Part shown: one piece after another, positions 17,112 through 24,636 of the stretch
Layout: each line of letters begins with the position of its first letter
How positions within the stretch are numbered: the first letter of the stretch is position 1
Origin: an uncultured Acidobacteriota bacterium
GTDB lineage: Bacteria > Acidobacteriota > Terriglobia > Terriglobales > Acidobacteriaceae
DNA: 49,593 bases
Direction: 5' to 3'
Assembly: GCA_903873705.1 (NCBI GenBank)
Contig: CAIQPK010000087.1
Span: 1-49,593 of the forward strand
The notes under the pieces: generated by a model
The model's input: only the letters and a program-made list of their open reading frames with translations
Told to the model about the DNA's origin: nothing
Databases searched by the model: none
Position numbers and translations under genes: made by a program

Positions 17112-18803
17112 CTCCATTCCTGCTGTCATAGGGGTGCCTGCGAACTCCATCGAGAGCCGTTACTTATGCCCGTCGCCGATGCCGATCTCGCCGGTGCAGC
17201 TTCATTGCCCTACAACACAACGCTAGCTGATTTGAAGGCGCCCAGCACCTTGCTCGGGCGCCTTTTCATCTTCGCTGCAATGTTGATGCTCCAATACGTC
17301 GCCATCGTGCTGGTTCCGCACCCGTGGTGCACCCTGCACCGCGTAGTCGCAGGAGCCATCGTCTTCCTCGGCGTCTTCCTTTTCATCGCGCGGACCAGCC
17401 TCGCTTTTCAGCCCGAATCCCTTCCCCTGAACCGGCGCCTGCTGACCCTCTACGCCGTCAGCCTCCTCATCATCGCCGCCGTCCATGCGGCCTTGCTCAC
17501 TGTGCTCGTCGGATCCAGCCTGGCCGTCGCGATTTGGTTCACAGCGATACCCCTATCGGCCGTCACGCTTTTCTACGCACTGATTCCCACCCCCGTCATC
17601 GCCATACTGTGGCGTCGCACGCGTCTTGCCGTGCTTTACGCCACACTGGCTGCCGGCCTCATCGTCGCCATCAGCGACCGCGTCCAGGCCGTGTGGGACG
17701 CGCCCCAATCCGCAGCCAGCCTCTTCCTCCAGCGCACCACCTTCCAGGTTGTCGACCACTCGCTCCGCCTCGTCTACCCCACCGTCCACGCTGACCCCGC
17801 CACCTTCACCATCAGCCTCCCCCGTTTCGACGTCACCATCGCCGGCAGCTGTTCGGGTATTGAAGGTCTTTCCCTCACGCTCATCCTCTGCATCGGTTGG
17901 CTCTGGTACGCGCGCCGCGAACTACGTCTGGCCCGCGCCATGCTCCTCGTGCCGTGCGCCCTGGCCCTCATTTGGACGCTCAACATCATCCGCATCGACG
18001 CTCTCCTGGCCCTCGCCAATGCCGGCTATCCCGAGATCGCAGCACACGGCTTCCACTCCGATGCAGGCTGGATTGCTTTCAACTTCGTCGCACTCACGTT
18101 TCTCGCTCTAGCCAACCGCTGGCAGTGGCTAGCCAGAAATCCCGCCACAAGGGCCACCCATGTTGACGCCCCAAACATGGCGGCCACCTACCTGCTACCC
18201 TTCCTCGCAATCCTCACTGCGGGCCTGGTTTCTAAAGCTGCTTCATCCGGTTTCGAGTGGGCCTACCCCCTCCGCTTCATCGCCGCAGCGGCCGTGCTCT
18301 GGCACTTCCGCGCAACCTACCGCCGTATGGATTGGACTGTCACCTGGCTCGCTCCTGCCACGGGCGCACTGGTCTTTGCCGTCTGGATTGCTTTCAGCCG
18401 CTGGACAGCATCTTCTGCGACCAACGAAATCGGAGCCACCCTTGCGACCATGCCTCCCGCCGCTCGACTCACCTGGCTGAGCCTGCGTGTCATGGCAGCC
18501 GTCGTTACGGTTCCCATCGCCGAAGAACTAGCGTTCCGTGGCTTCCTCCTGCGCCGCATCATCGCAACCGACATCGACTCCGTAGCCTACCCCTCGGTTA
18601 CACCGCTGGCCATCGCCATCTCCTCCGCAGCATTCGGCATGATGCACGGGCAGCAATGGCTCGCCGGCATTGCGGCAGGCGTCGCTTATGCTCTGCTGAC
18701 GAAGCGGACCGGCCGCCTCGCCGACGCAATCGCTGCCCACGCCACCACCAACCTCCTGCTGGCAGCCTGGGTACTCTCGCGGTCCGACTGGGGCCTCTGG
18801 TAA
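16947..18803 (+). CDS. xrtE: Exosortase E/protease fused in frame to an N-terminal VPEID-CTERM substrate-like segment
   Basis: 618 codons from TTG 16947 (GAGG about ten bases upstream). Residues 1-55 look like a complete VPEID-CTERM protein: a signal peptide (LPVVLLTLCVSTKAFA), VPEVSPTDG, a hydrophobic helix and a basic end RSRLKRK. A stretch of about 18 residues without similarity follows, then a second possible start at ATG 17166 (residue 74). The exosortase domain has GSCSGIEG (Cys302), NIIRI (Arg349) and HGFHSD (His367/370), matching the Cys-Arg-His triad. The C-terminal CPBP/Abi protease domain has EELAFRG (526-532), GMMHG (His567) and AHATTN (His598). In the known system the substrate is a separate small gene beside exosortase E. 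Here no stop separates them, so either a fusion or internal initiation at 17166 (545 residues) applies. Confidence 0.85.
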   Translation: MKTLKTALPVVLLTLCVSTKAFALGVPEVSPTDGLSALALVAGSVMIFRSRLKRKLHSCCHRGACELHREPLLMPVADADLAGAASLPYNTTLADLKAPSTLLGRLFIFAAMLMLQYVAIVLVPHPWCTLHRVVAGAIVFLGVFLFIARTSLAFQPESLPLNRRLLTLYAVSLLIIAAVHAALLTVLVGSSLAVAIWFTAIPLSAVTLFYALIPTPVIAILWRRTRLAVLYATLAAGLIVAISDRVQAVWDAPQSAASLFLQRTTFQVVDHSLRLVYPTVHADPATFTISLPRFDVTIAGSCSGIEGLSLTLILCIGWLWYARRELRLARAMLLVPCALALIWTLNIIRIDALLALANAGYPEIAAHGFHSDAGWIAFNFVALTFLALANRWQWLARNPATRATHVDAPNMAATYLLPFLAILTAGLVSKAASSGFEWAYPLRFIAAAAVLWHFRATYRRMDWTVTWLAPATGALVFAVWIAFSRWTASSATNEIGATLATMPPAARLTWLSLRVMAAVVTVPIAEELAFRGFLLRRIIATDIDSVAYPSVTPLAIAISSAAFGMMHGQQWLAGIAAGVAYALLTKRTGRLADAIAAHATTNLLLAAWVLSRSDWGLW

Positions 18804-18832
18804 ACGCTCCTCGGCTTGGTCGTCTTAAAGTA

Positions 18833-18862
18833 CGAAGCGCAACCGTGGTCGGTTGCGCTTCG
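18833..18862. terminator. Bidirectional terminator hairpin
   Basis: A perfect 13-bp stem, CGAAGCGCAACCG (18833-18845) and CGGTTGCGCTTCG (18850-18862), with a TGGT loop. It lies between the exosortase stop (18803) and the convergent PEP-CTERM gene stop (18880). No long T-run follows, but stem strength and position support termination in both directions. Confidence 0.8.
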
Positions 18863-18879
18863 TCCGAAACTCAAGAACC

Positions 18880-19413
18880 CTATGCCCGGCGAATCCTGCG
18901 CCGCGCCGCCCCGATAGCCGCCACAACACCTGTGCCGCAAAGCATGATGGACGAAGGTTCTGGCGTTTGCACCAGGGACACAACCATGTTGAACGGCTGG
19001 TCGGATTCGTCGGTCACGATGCGCGTATTGCCGTGGAAGTCGGCGGCAACCAAACCGAACTGCACAATCCCAAGCGGGTCCAGTGTGATGATGTTTTCAT
19101 ACTGAGAAAGATTGTCCGTACCCGTAAACGTCAACGTCTTGGTGATGCCGTCAATCGTCACATCCTCCATAAAACTGAAGGAGATGATCGTTGTCAGCGT
19201 GCCAGAGTAGCCCGCCATGTAGGTGCCCACCTGGGAAACGGTCGAACCGCTGAAGCTCAACGTGAAGTTTTGTGTGCTGCCGGTATAAACCAACGTATCA
19301 GCGGCGGGGCTTAGATCAGCCGAAGCGCCCGCAAACGTGATGGTGTCGGCGTGGGCGGCGACGGAAAAAAACGCCGCACTTGAAATAGCCAAAACCGCGA
19401 GTAAGTGACGCAA
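18880..19413 (-). CDS. PEP-CTERM sorting domain protein
   Basis: 177 residues from TTG 19413, with a good GGAGG seven bases upstream. A signal peptide (LAVLAISSAAFFSVAAHA) comes first, followed by a 125-residue beta-rich, Thr/Ser-rich domain without a known family. The C-terminus is the sorting signal: TPEPSSIMLCGTGVVAAIG then ARRRIRR. An exosortase cuts at the PEP motif and releases or anchors the protein at the surface. The signal is PEP-type, not VPEID-type, so the exosortase E next door is probably not its processing enzyme; a second exosortase is expected elsewhere in the genome. Confidence 0.85.
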   Translation of the reverse strand: MRHLLAVLAISSAAFFSVAAHADTITFAGASADLSPAADTLVYTGSTQNFTLSFSGSTVSQVGTYMAGYSGTLTTIISFSFMEDVTIDGITKTLTFTGTDNLSQYENIITLDPLGIVQFGLVAADFHGNTRIVTDESDQPFNMVVSLVQTPEPSSIMLCGTGVVAAIGAARRRIRRA

Positions 19414-19822
19414 GGAAATGCCTCCAAATAGGTCAGATTCAACAGTTTCATAGCCGTTACGAGCGAGTCAAGAGCGAAATCGCAATTTAGGTCACCAAAG
19501 TTGTAGTGGCCATTCCCGTCACGGAACCCCTTCATCTTACGTCTAACCTGCTGATTTCATTGACCTATTATGAGACACGGGCTATGCTTCCCTCCCCATT
19601 CGCCGAATCGGGTTGCCCTACTGTCCGAACCGTCGTAACGCGAAGTAACGCGAAAGTAATCAGAGGGTAACCCTCCCCTTTTCTGCCAAAACAGTGGCAA
19701 TTTGAGCAACATAGGCCATCACCACACCGTCCGGAACCGAGAGCCAAAAAGGTCGTCGCACGGCCACAATCCACCCTCGTCGAGGCTGTGAAAAAACACC
19801 TGATTATTGTTGTACTTTTTGG
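19414..19822. other. Intergenic region between PEP-CTERM gene and tRNA-Leu
   Basis: 409 bp of clearly lower GC. It contains the Shine-Dalgarno and promoter region of the minus-strand PEP-CTERM gene, a perfect direct repeat of GTAACGCGAA (19634-19643 and 19644-19653) and a short GAGGG-TAA-CCCTC hairpin near 19664. No small gene with a convincing start and composition was found. Confidence 0.5.
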
Positions 19823-19908
19823 TGCCCGGGGGGGGACTTGAACCCCCACGACCTGTTAGGGTCTGCGGATTTTAAGTCCGCTGTGTCTGCCGATTTCACC
19901 ACCCGGGC
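19823..19908 (-). tRNA. tRNA-Leu(TAA)
   Basis: Reading the minus strand: acceptor GCCCGGG pairs with CCCGGGC, and the discriminator A is followed by an encoded CCA (19820-19822). The anticodon stem GCGGA/TCCGC encloses CTTAAAA, giving anticodon TAA. A long variable arm and the GTTCAAGTC T-loop confirm a class II leucine tRNA. It reads UUA, a rare codon in this C-ending genome. Confidence 0.95.
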
Positions 19909-20009
19909 CTGCCGGCGCCCCAACCGGCGCCGCACTCCATCCTACCGTAACGGAACCAACAGCCTTCCCCACCCGTACCATCCCCAGCCCAAACTCCGGC
20001 CAAACACTT

Positions 20010-21263
20010 ATGCCCTTACGCGAGATCCTCAGACAAACGCTCTCGGCCCTCTGGGACACCAAGCTCCGCAGCTTCCTCACCATGTTTGGCATCGTCTGGG
20101 GCATCACCTCGGTCATCCTGCTCGTCGGGCTCGGCATCGGCTTCAGTATCGACCAGCAAAAGCGCCTCCAGACCATCGGCACCGACATCGCCATCCTCTT
20201 CCCCGGCAAGACCGGCATCCCCTCTGGAGGCTACGCCGCCGGCCGCAACCTCACTCTCTCAGTCGATGACGCCGTCGCCATCCAGCAGCGCGCCTCCCTC
20301 ATCAAGAACGTCTCCCCCGAACTCCGCACCACCGTCTCCGAAGTCAGCCAGTGGAACGCCGCCAGCCGAGCCGTCCGTGGCGTCTGGCCGCAGTACCAGC
20401 TCTTCCGCTCGTTGGTCGCCGAGGAAGGCCGCCTCTTCATCCCCTCGGACGAAGACACCGGTGCCCGCGTCATCGTCCTCGGCGCCGACGCCAACCGCCA
20501 GCTCTTCCCCGGCAAGCCCGCCGTCGGCCAGACCCTCATGGTCGCTGGCTATCCCTACACCGTCATCGGCGTCCTCGAAAAGAAGAAGCAGAACGGCAGC
20601 TACGGCTCCGGCCCGGACAACACCCAGCTCTTCGTCCCCTACGCCTCCATGGCCCGCGACTTCCCTCCCCAGCGCCCCGGCATCTATCCCGGCTGGGTCA
20701 ACACCATCGTCGTCCAGCCCATCTCCGCCGACCAGCACGAAGCAGCCGTCCGCCAGGTTCGCCAGATCCTCGCCGAGCGCCACCACTTCGAGCCTGAAGA
20801 CCTCGACGCACTCTGGGTATGGGATACCCTCCAGGGCGCCCGCTTCACCCAGCACATCTTCCATGCCATGACGCTCTTCTTCGGCGTCGTCGCCCTGCTC
20901 ACCCTTGCACTCGGCGGCATCGGCGTCATGAACATCATGTTGGTCGCCGTCTCCGAGCGCACCCGCGAAATCGGCGTCCGTAAAGCCCTCGGCGCCACGG
21001 GCCGCGACATCCGCTACCAGTTCCTCACCGAGTCCGCCATCATTACCCTCGTTAGCGGCTCCATCGGCCTGCTCTGCGGTGTCGGCATCTGCGTGCTGCT
21101 GCGCGTCGTCCCCCTGCCCGACTTCATCCCCCACCCCACCATTTCGCCCCTCGCCATCACCGCCTCGCTCCTCACCCTCGCCGCCATCACCGTCACCGCG
21201 GGCACCTACCCTGCCTTCCGAGCCGCCAACCTCACTCCCATGGAATGCCTCAGAACCGACTGA
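20010..21263 (+). CDS. MacB-like ABC transporter permease 1
   Basis: 417 residues. First membrane helix after LRSFLTMFGIVWGITSVILLVGLGIG, then a large periplasmic MacB-type core domain (about 50-270, with QYQLFRSLVAEEGRLFIPSDE and VIVLGADANRQLFPG). Three C-terminal FtsX-family helices follow, including GGIGVMNIMLVAVSERTREIGVRKALGATGRDI near 305-335, the region that contacts the ATPase. The permease works with a cytoplasmic ABC ATPase to move or release substrates from the periplasm. No ATPase gene is in the window. The second permease follows after 76 bp. In Acidobacteriota such MacB-like permeases are often present in many copies. Confidence 0.9.
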   Translation: MPLREILRQTLSALWDTKLRSFLTMFGIVWGITSVILLVGLGIGFSIDQQKRLQTIGTDIAILFPGKTGIPSGGYAAGRNLTLSVDDAVAIQQRASLIKNVSPELRTTVSEVSQWNAASRAVRGVWPQYQLFRSLVAEEGRLFIPSDEDTGARVIVLGADANRQLFPGKPAVGQTLMVAGYPYTVIGVLEKKKQNGSYGSGPDNTQLFVPYASMARDFPPQRPGIYPGWVNTIVVQPISADQHEAAVRQVRQILAERHHFEPEDLDALWVWDTLQGARFTQHIFHAMTLFFGVVALLTLALGGIGVMNIMLVAVSERTREIGVRKALGATGRDIRYQFLTESAIITLVSGSIGLLCGVGICVLLRVVPLPDFIPHPTISPLAITASLLTLAAITVTAGTYPAFRAANLTPMECLRTD

Positions 21264-21281
21264 CCCACCGCTTTTGCCTTA

Positions 21282-21309
21282 TTCACTTTTCACTTTTCAC
21301 TATTCACTC
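21282..21309. repeat. Four tandem heptanucleotide repeats, TTCACTN
   Basis: Units TTCACTT, TTCACTT, TTCACTA and TTCACTC run head to tail and end 30 bases before the start of the second permease gene. The 7-nt periodicity and intergenic position recall the short tandemly repeated repetitive sequences known from cyanobacteria. A second four-unit heptamer array with a different sequence is at 42573. Confidence 0.75.
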
Positions 21310-21339
21310 GCATTACTCGCACCACCCGACGCTGCCGCT

Positions 21340-22596
21340 ATGAACTTAAAGGAATCCTTCCTCCAGTCCATCGACTCCCTCAACCGCAACCGTGTGCGCT
21401 CGGGTCTCACCATGCTCGGCATCATGTGGGGACTGGTCACCGTCGTGCTTCTTCTCAGCTACGGCAAAAGCCTCGGCAACACCGTCCTGCAGGGCTTCCT
21501 CGGCATCGGAGACAACGTCATCATGCTCTGGGGCGGCCAGACCTCCATGCAATCCGGCGGCGAGCGCTCCGGACAGAAGATCAAGCTCCGCGACGGCGAC
21601 ATGGAAGCCATCCGCGACGCGCTCCCCTTCCTCAAAGCCGTCTCCCGCGAAACCGACGACGGCTTCAGCGTCAAGTACGGTCCCAAGGCCGTCACCATCC
21701 AGTCCAAGGCGATCGACCTCCCCTACGGCGACATGCGCAAGCTCGATGTCGAAACCGGCCGCTTCTTCGAGGCAGCCGACTTCACCGACCGCCGCCAGGT
21801 CGTCATCTTCGGCCCTCACGCCGCCAACAAACTCTTCAGCGGCTACCCACCCGTAGGCGAGGTCGTGCAAATCGAAGGCCAGCCCTTCACCGTCATCGGC
21901 GTCCTCCGCAACAAGATCCAGGACTCCTCCAACAACGGTCCCGACAACGAAAACATCTTCGTCCCCTTCCAGGCCATGCGCACGCTTCGCAACCAGCGCG
22001 ACCCCGACTCCATCGTCTTCGAGCCTTCATCGGCCGACATGCACCTGCAAGCCGTCCAGGCCGTCCGCTCCGTTCTCGCGGAGCGTCATCACTTTGACCC
22101 CAAGGACACCAAGGCCCTCGGGGTATGGGACACCGTAGAAGACTCCGCCAGCCTCCGCCAGTTCTCCGTTGCCCTGCAGGTCCTCCTCGGTATCATCGGC
22201 GCCATGACGCTCGCCGTCGGCGGCGTCGGCGTCATGAACATCATGCTCGTCTCCGTCACCGAGCGCACCCGCGAGATTGGCCTCCTCAAAGCCCTGGGCG
22301 CTCGCCGCCGCGATATACGCCGCCAGTTCCTGCTCGAAGCCGTCACACTCACCTTCCTCGCCGGCCTTGTCGGCATGGTCGTCGCAGTCATCGTCGCGCA
22401 CCTCATCCCGCCCATGCCCCTCTACTCAGAGATGTACAAGACCGCCAACCACGAAGGCGACATCATCCTCAGCGCCTCGGGCAGCGTCATGCTCACGTCC
22501 TTCGTCATTCTCGCGCTGGTCGGCATCGTCTCCGGTCTCCTCCCCGCCATGCGCGCCGCCCGCATGGACCCCGTCGTAGCCCTGCATCACGAGTAA
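21340..22596 (+). CDS. MacB-like ABC transporter permease 2
   Basis: 418 residues from ATG 21340; the frame is open further upstream but that part overlaps the previous gene. Layout as in permease 1: one N-terminal helix (SGLTMLGIMWGLVTVVLLLSYG), a MacB core domain (about 50-270, with VVIFGPHAANKLFSG and VIGVLRNKIQDSS) and three C-terminal helices with GGVGVMNIMLVSVTERTREIGLLKALGARRRDI. The two proteins are clearly paralogous and probably pair as a heterodimer or belong to one transport unit. The ATPase partner is not encoded nearby. A heptamer repeat array lies directly upstream. Confidence 0.9.
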   Translation: MNLKESFLQSIDSLNRNRVRSGLTMLGIMWGLVTVVLLLSYGKSLGNTVLQGFLGIGDNVIMLWGGQTSMQSGGERSGQKIKLRDGDMEAIRDALPFLKAVSRETDDGFSVKYGPKAVTIQSKAIDLPYGDMRKLDVETGRFFEAADFTDRRQVVIFGPHAANKLFSGYPPVGEVVQIEGQPFTVIGVLRNKIQDSSNNGPDNENIFVPFQAMRTLRNQRDPDSIVFEPSSADMHLQAVQAVRSVLAERHHFDPKDTKALGVWDTVEDSASLRQFSVALQVLLGIIGAMTLAVGGVGVMNIMLVSVTERTREIGLLKALGARRRDIRRQFLLEAVTLTFLAGLVGMVVAVIVAHLIPPMPLYSEMYKTANHEGDIILSASGSVMLTSFVILALVGIVSGLLPAMRAARMDPVVALHHE

Positions 22597-22836
22597 TCGC
22601 CCGCGCTCCGAGAGCTCCTCCGATAATCTTCAGAATCTCCACGCCCCTGCGCCACCCGGGCGCTTCAGGCAGGCGCGAATTTTCCGCAAGATCAAAGGAA
22701 AAGGTACCTCACAGGGTTACTCTGCGTTACCGCGGTGCCCGATGTGCGGAACTAACGTTGGATTGTGACGTTTTGGGGCCTCCCTTAGCTTCGTCTTCAG
22801 ACACGGAACTTATCTAGAAGACTAAGGAAGACCAGC

Positions 22837-23610
22837 ATGACATCGCACAACATTACCCGCGTCCTCGCACGCACCGTTCGGGCCACATTGCTCACCTCTC
22901 TGGCCATGACCGCGATGGTCACCGCCGCGCACGCCACCAATCTCGTCACCAATGGCAGCTTTGAGCAGACCACCCTGCCCGGCAACTCCGGCATCGGAAG
23001 CGGCTTCAACAGCAACGCCGACAATGTCACCGGCTGGACCACCAGCGGCTACAACTTCGTTTACACCTCCGCCGCCGACGTTACGCCGGCCAATGGCGTC
23101 GAACTCTGGGGACCCGCTAACGGATCGGCCAACGGTCTCGGCGTATCGCCCGACGGCGGCAACTACGTCGCCATGGACGGCGCATACGGCGTCGGTGCAC
23201 TCTCGCAGATCATTAGCGGCCTCGTCATTGGCCAGCAGTACACCGTCAACTTCTACTTCGCCGGCGCCCAGCAGCACGGCTTCAACGGCAGCACCACCGA
23301 GCAGTTCGAAGTCAGCTTCGGAAGCGACCACCTCTTCACTCAGGTGCTCAACAATGCCAACCACGGCTTCACCGGCTGGCAGTCCGAGAGCTTCACCTAC
23401 ACCGCCAGCGCCACCTCCGAAACCCTCGCCTTCCTCGCCATCGGAACCCCCGACGGCGTCCCCCCGTTCTCCCTGCTCGATGGCGTCAGCCTTAACGCAG
23501 TAGCACCCACACCGGAGCCCGGCTCGCTCGCTCTCCTCGCCACCGGCCTCTTCGGCGTCGGCGGTATCGTGCGCTCGCGCTTCAGCAAGGCCACCGCAAA
23601 AAAAGCGTAA
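22837..23610 (+). CDS. PEP-CTERM protein with DUF642/choice-of-anchor-C-like domain
   Basis: 257 residues; AAGGAAG about nine bases upstream of the ATG. A long signal peptide (to about residue 33, AAHA) is followed by NLVTNGSFEQTTLPG and GWTTSGYN. This is the opening of DUF642-type, galactose-binding-like beta-sandwich proteins, and YVAMDGAYGVGALSQIISGLVIGQQYTVNFYFAG continues the pattern. The C-terminus is the sorting signal TPEPGSLALLATGLFGVGG then RSRFSK. Expected at the cell surface or in the matrix, possibly binding the exopolysaccharide. Its signal is PEP type, so it should be handled by a different exosortase from the one at 16947. Confidence 0.87.
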   Translation: MTSHNITRVLARTVRATLLTSLAMTAMVTAAHATNLVTNGSFEQTTLPGNSGIGSGFNSNADNVTGWTTSGYNFVYTSAADVTPANGVELWGPANGSANGLGVSPDGGNYVAMDGAYGVGALSQIISGLVIGQQYTVNFYFAGAQQHGFNGSTTEQFEVSFGSDHLFTQVLNNANHGFTGWQSESFTYTASATSETLAFLAIGTPDGVPPFSLLDGVSLNAVAPTPEPGSLALLATGLFGVGGIVRSRFSKATAKKA

Positions 23611-23631
23611 TCTGGACTAAGAGCGCACATC

Positions 23632-23658
23632 GTCCGGACGGCATTCCACCGTCCGGAC
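23632..23658 (+). terminator. Hairpin terminator after the PEP-CTERM gene
   Basis: A perfect 10-bp stem, GTCCGGACGG (23632-23641) and CCGTCCGGAC (23649-23658), with a 7-base loop, 22 bases past the stop codon. It is followed by TTGTCG rather than a T-run. Confidence 0.65.
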
Positions 23659-23697
23659 TTGTCGCATCCAGCTTTACCCGGATGACCGAATCGACCG

Positions 23698-24636
23698 ATG
23701 GACATCATTGACACCCTCAACGACCTGCCGCCCTACATGCTGCAACTCATCAAGCTCAGCATCTGGCTCGTCATCCTCGCGGCCATCTTCACGCCACTGG
23801 AGCGACTTTTTGCGCTGCACCCCAGGAAAATTTTCCGTAAAGCCATCCTCACCGACATCGGCTATTACTTCCTCACCAACCTCGCCCTCAGCACCCTGCT
23901 CAGCATCCCCGTTGCCCTGCTCGCGCGTACGGTGCACCACTTCATCCCGGCGGCCTTCTTCGCCGCAGTAGCTTCGCTGCCTCTCTGGTCCCGCGTCCTC
24001 GCTGCCTTCATCGTCGGCGACGTCGGCTTCTACTGGGGCCATCGCTGGAGCCACGAGATCCCGCTCCTCTGGCGCTTCCACGCCATCCACCACTCCGCCG
24101 AGCACGTCGACTACCTCGTCAACACCCGCGCCCACCCCATTGACATGGTCTTCACCCGCTTCTGCGGCCTCGTCCCCCTCTACTTGCTAGGGCTAGCCCA
24201 GCCCAATGCCGGCGGCGGCGCGCTCGCGCTCATCATCATCCTCGTTGGAACCGTCTGGGGCTTCTTCATCCACTCCAACGTCAAATGGCGCTTCGGTCCG
24301 CTCGAGTGGATCATCGCCACCCCCGCCTTCCACCACTGGCACCACACCAACGACGGCCCCCACGTCATCGACAAGAACTACGCCGCCACGCTCCCCTGGA
24401 TCGACAAGCTCTTCGGAACCATGTATCTCCCCAAAGACAAGCAGCCGGAAACCTACGGCATTGCTCAGCCGCTCTCGCCGCTGCTCTTCAACCAGTTAGT
24501 AGAACCCTTCTTCTTCTGGCGCGGCCCCATAACCTCCTGGCCCGAACCCGCTCCCCCACCCGGCCCCCAAACTACCGCTAAACCCGCAGAAATACAGGCC
24601 GCCACCACCGCTGACATTATTTCCCTGGATAAATAG
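23698..24636 (+). CDS. Fatty acid hydroxylase/sterol desaturase family protein
   Basis: 312 residues with four or more membrane helices. The eight-histidine di-iron pattern of the family is visible: HRWSHE near residue 114, FHAIHHSAEH near 127, and HHWHHTND near 215. Such integral membrane oxygenases hydroxylate or desaturate lipids such as fatty acids, sterols or ether lipids. The substrate cannot be read here. The Pro-rich C-terminus (PEPAPPPGPQ) is probably disordered. The last 20 bp overlap the convergent transglycosylase gene with no terminator between them. Confidence 0.88.
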   Translation: MDIIDTLNDLPPYMLQLIKLSIWLVILAAIFTPLERLFALHPRKIFRKAILTDIGYYFLTNLALSTLLSIPVALLARTVHHFIPAAFFAAVASLPLWSRVLAAFIVGDVGFYWGHRWSHEIPLLWRFHAIHHSAEHVDYLVNTRAHPIDMVFTRFCGLVPLYLLGLAQPNAGGGALALIIILVGTVWGFFIHSNVKWRFGPLEWIIATPAFHHWHHTNDGPHVIDKNYAATLPWIDKLFGTMYLPKDKQPETYGIAQPLSPLLFNQLVEPFFFWRGPITSWPEPAPPPGPQTTAKPAEIQAATTADIISLDK

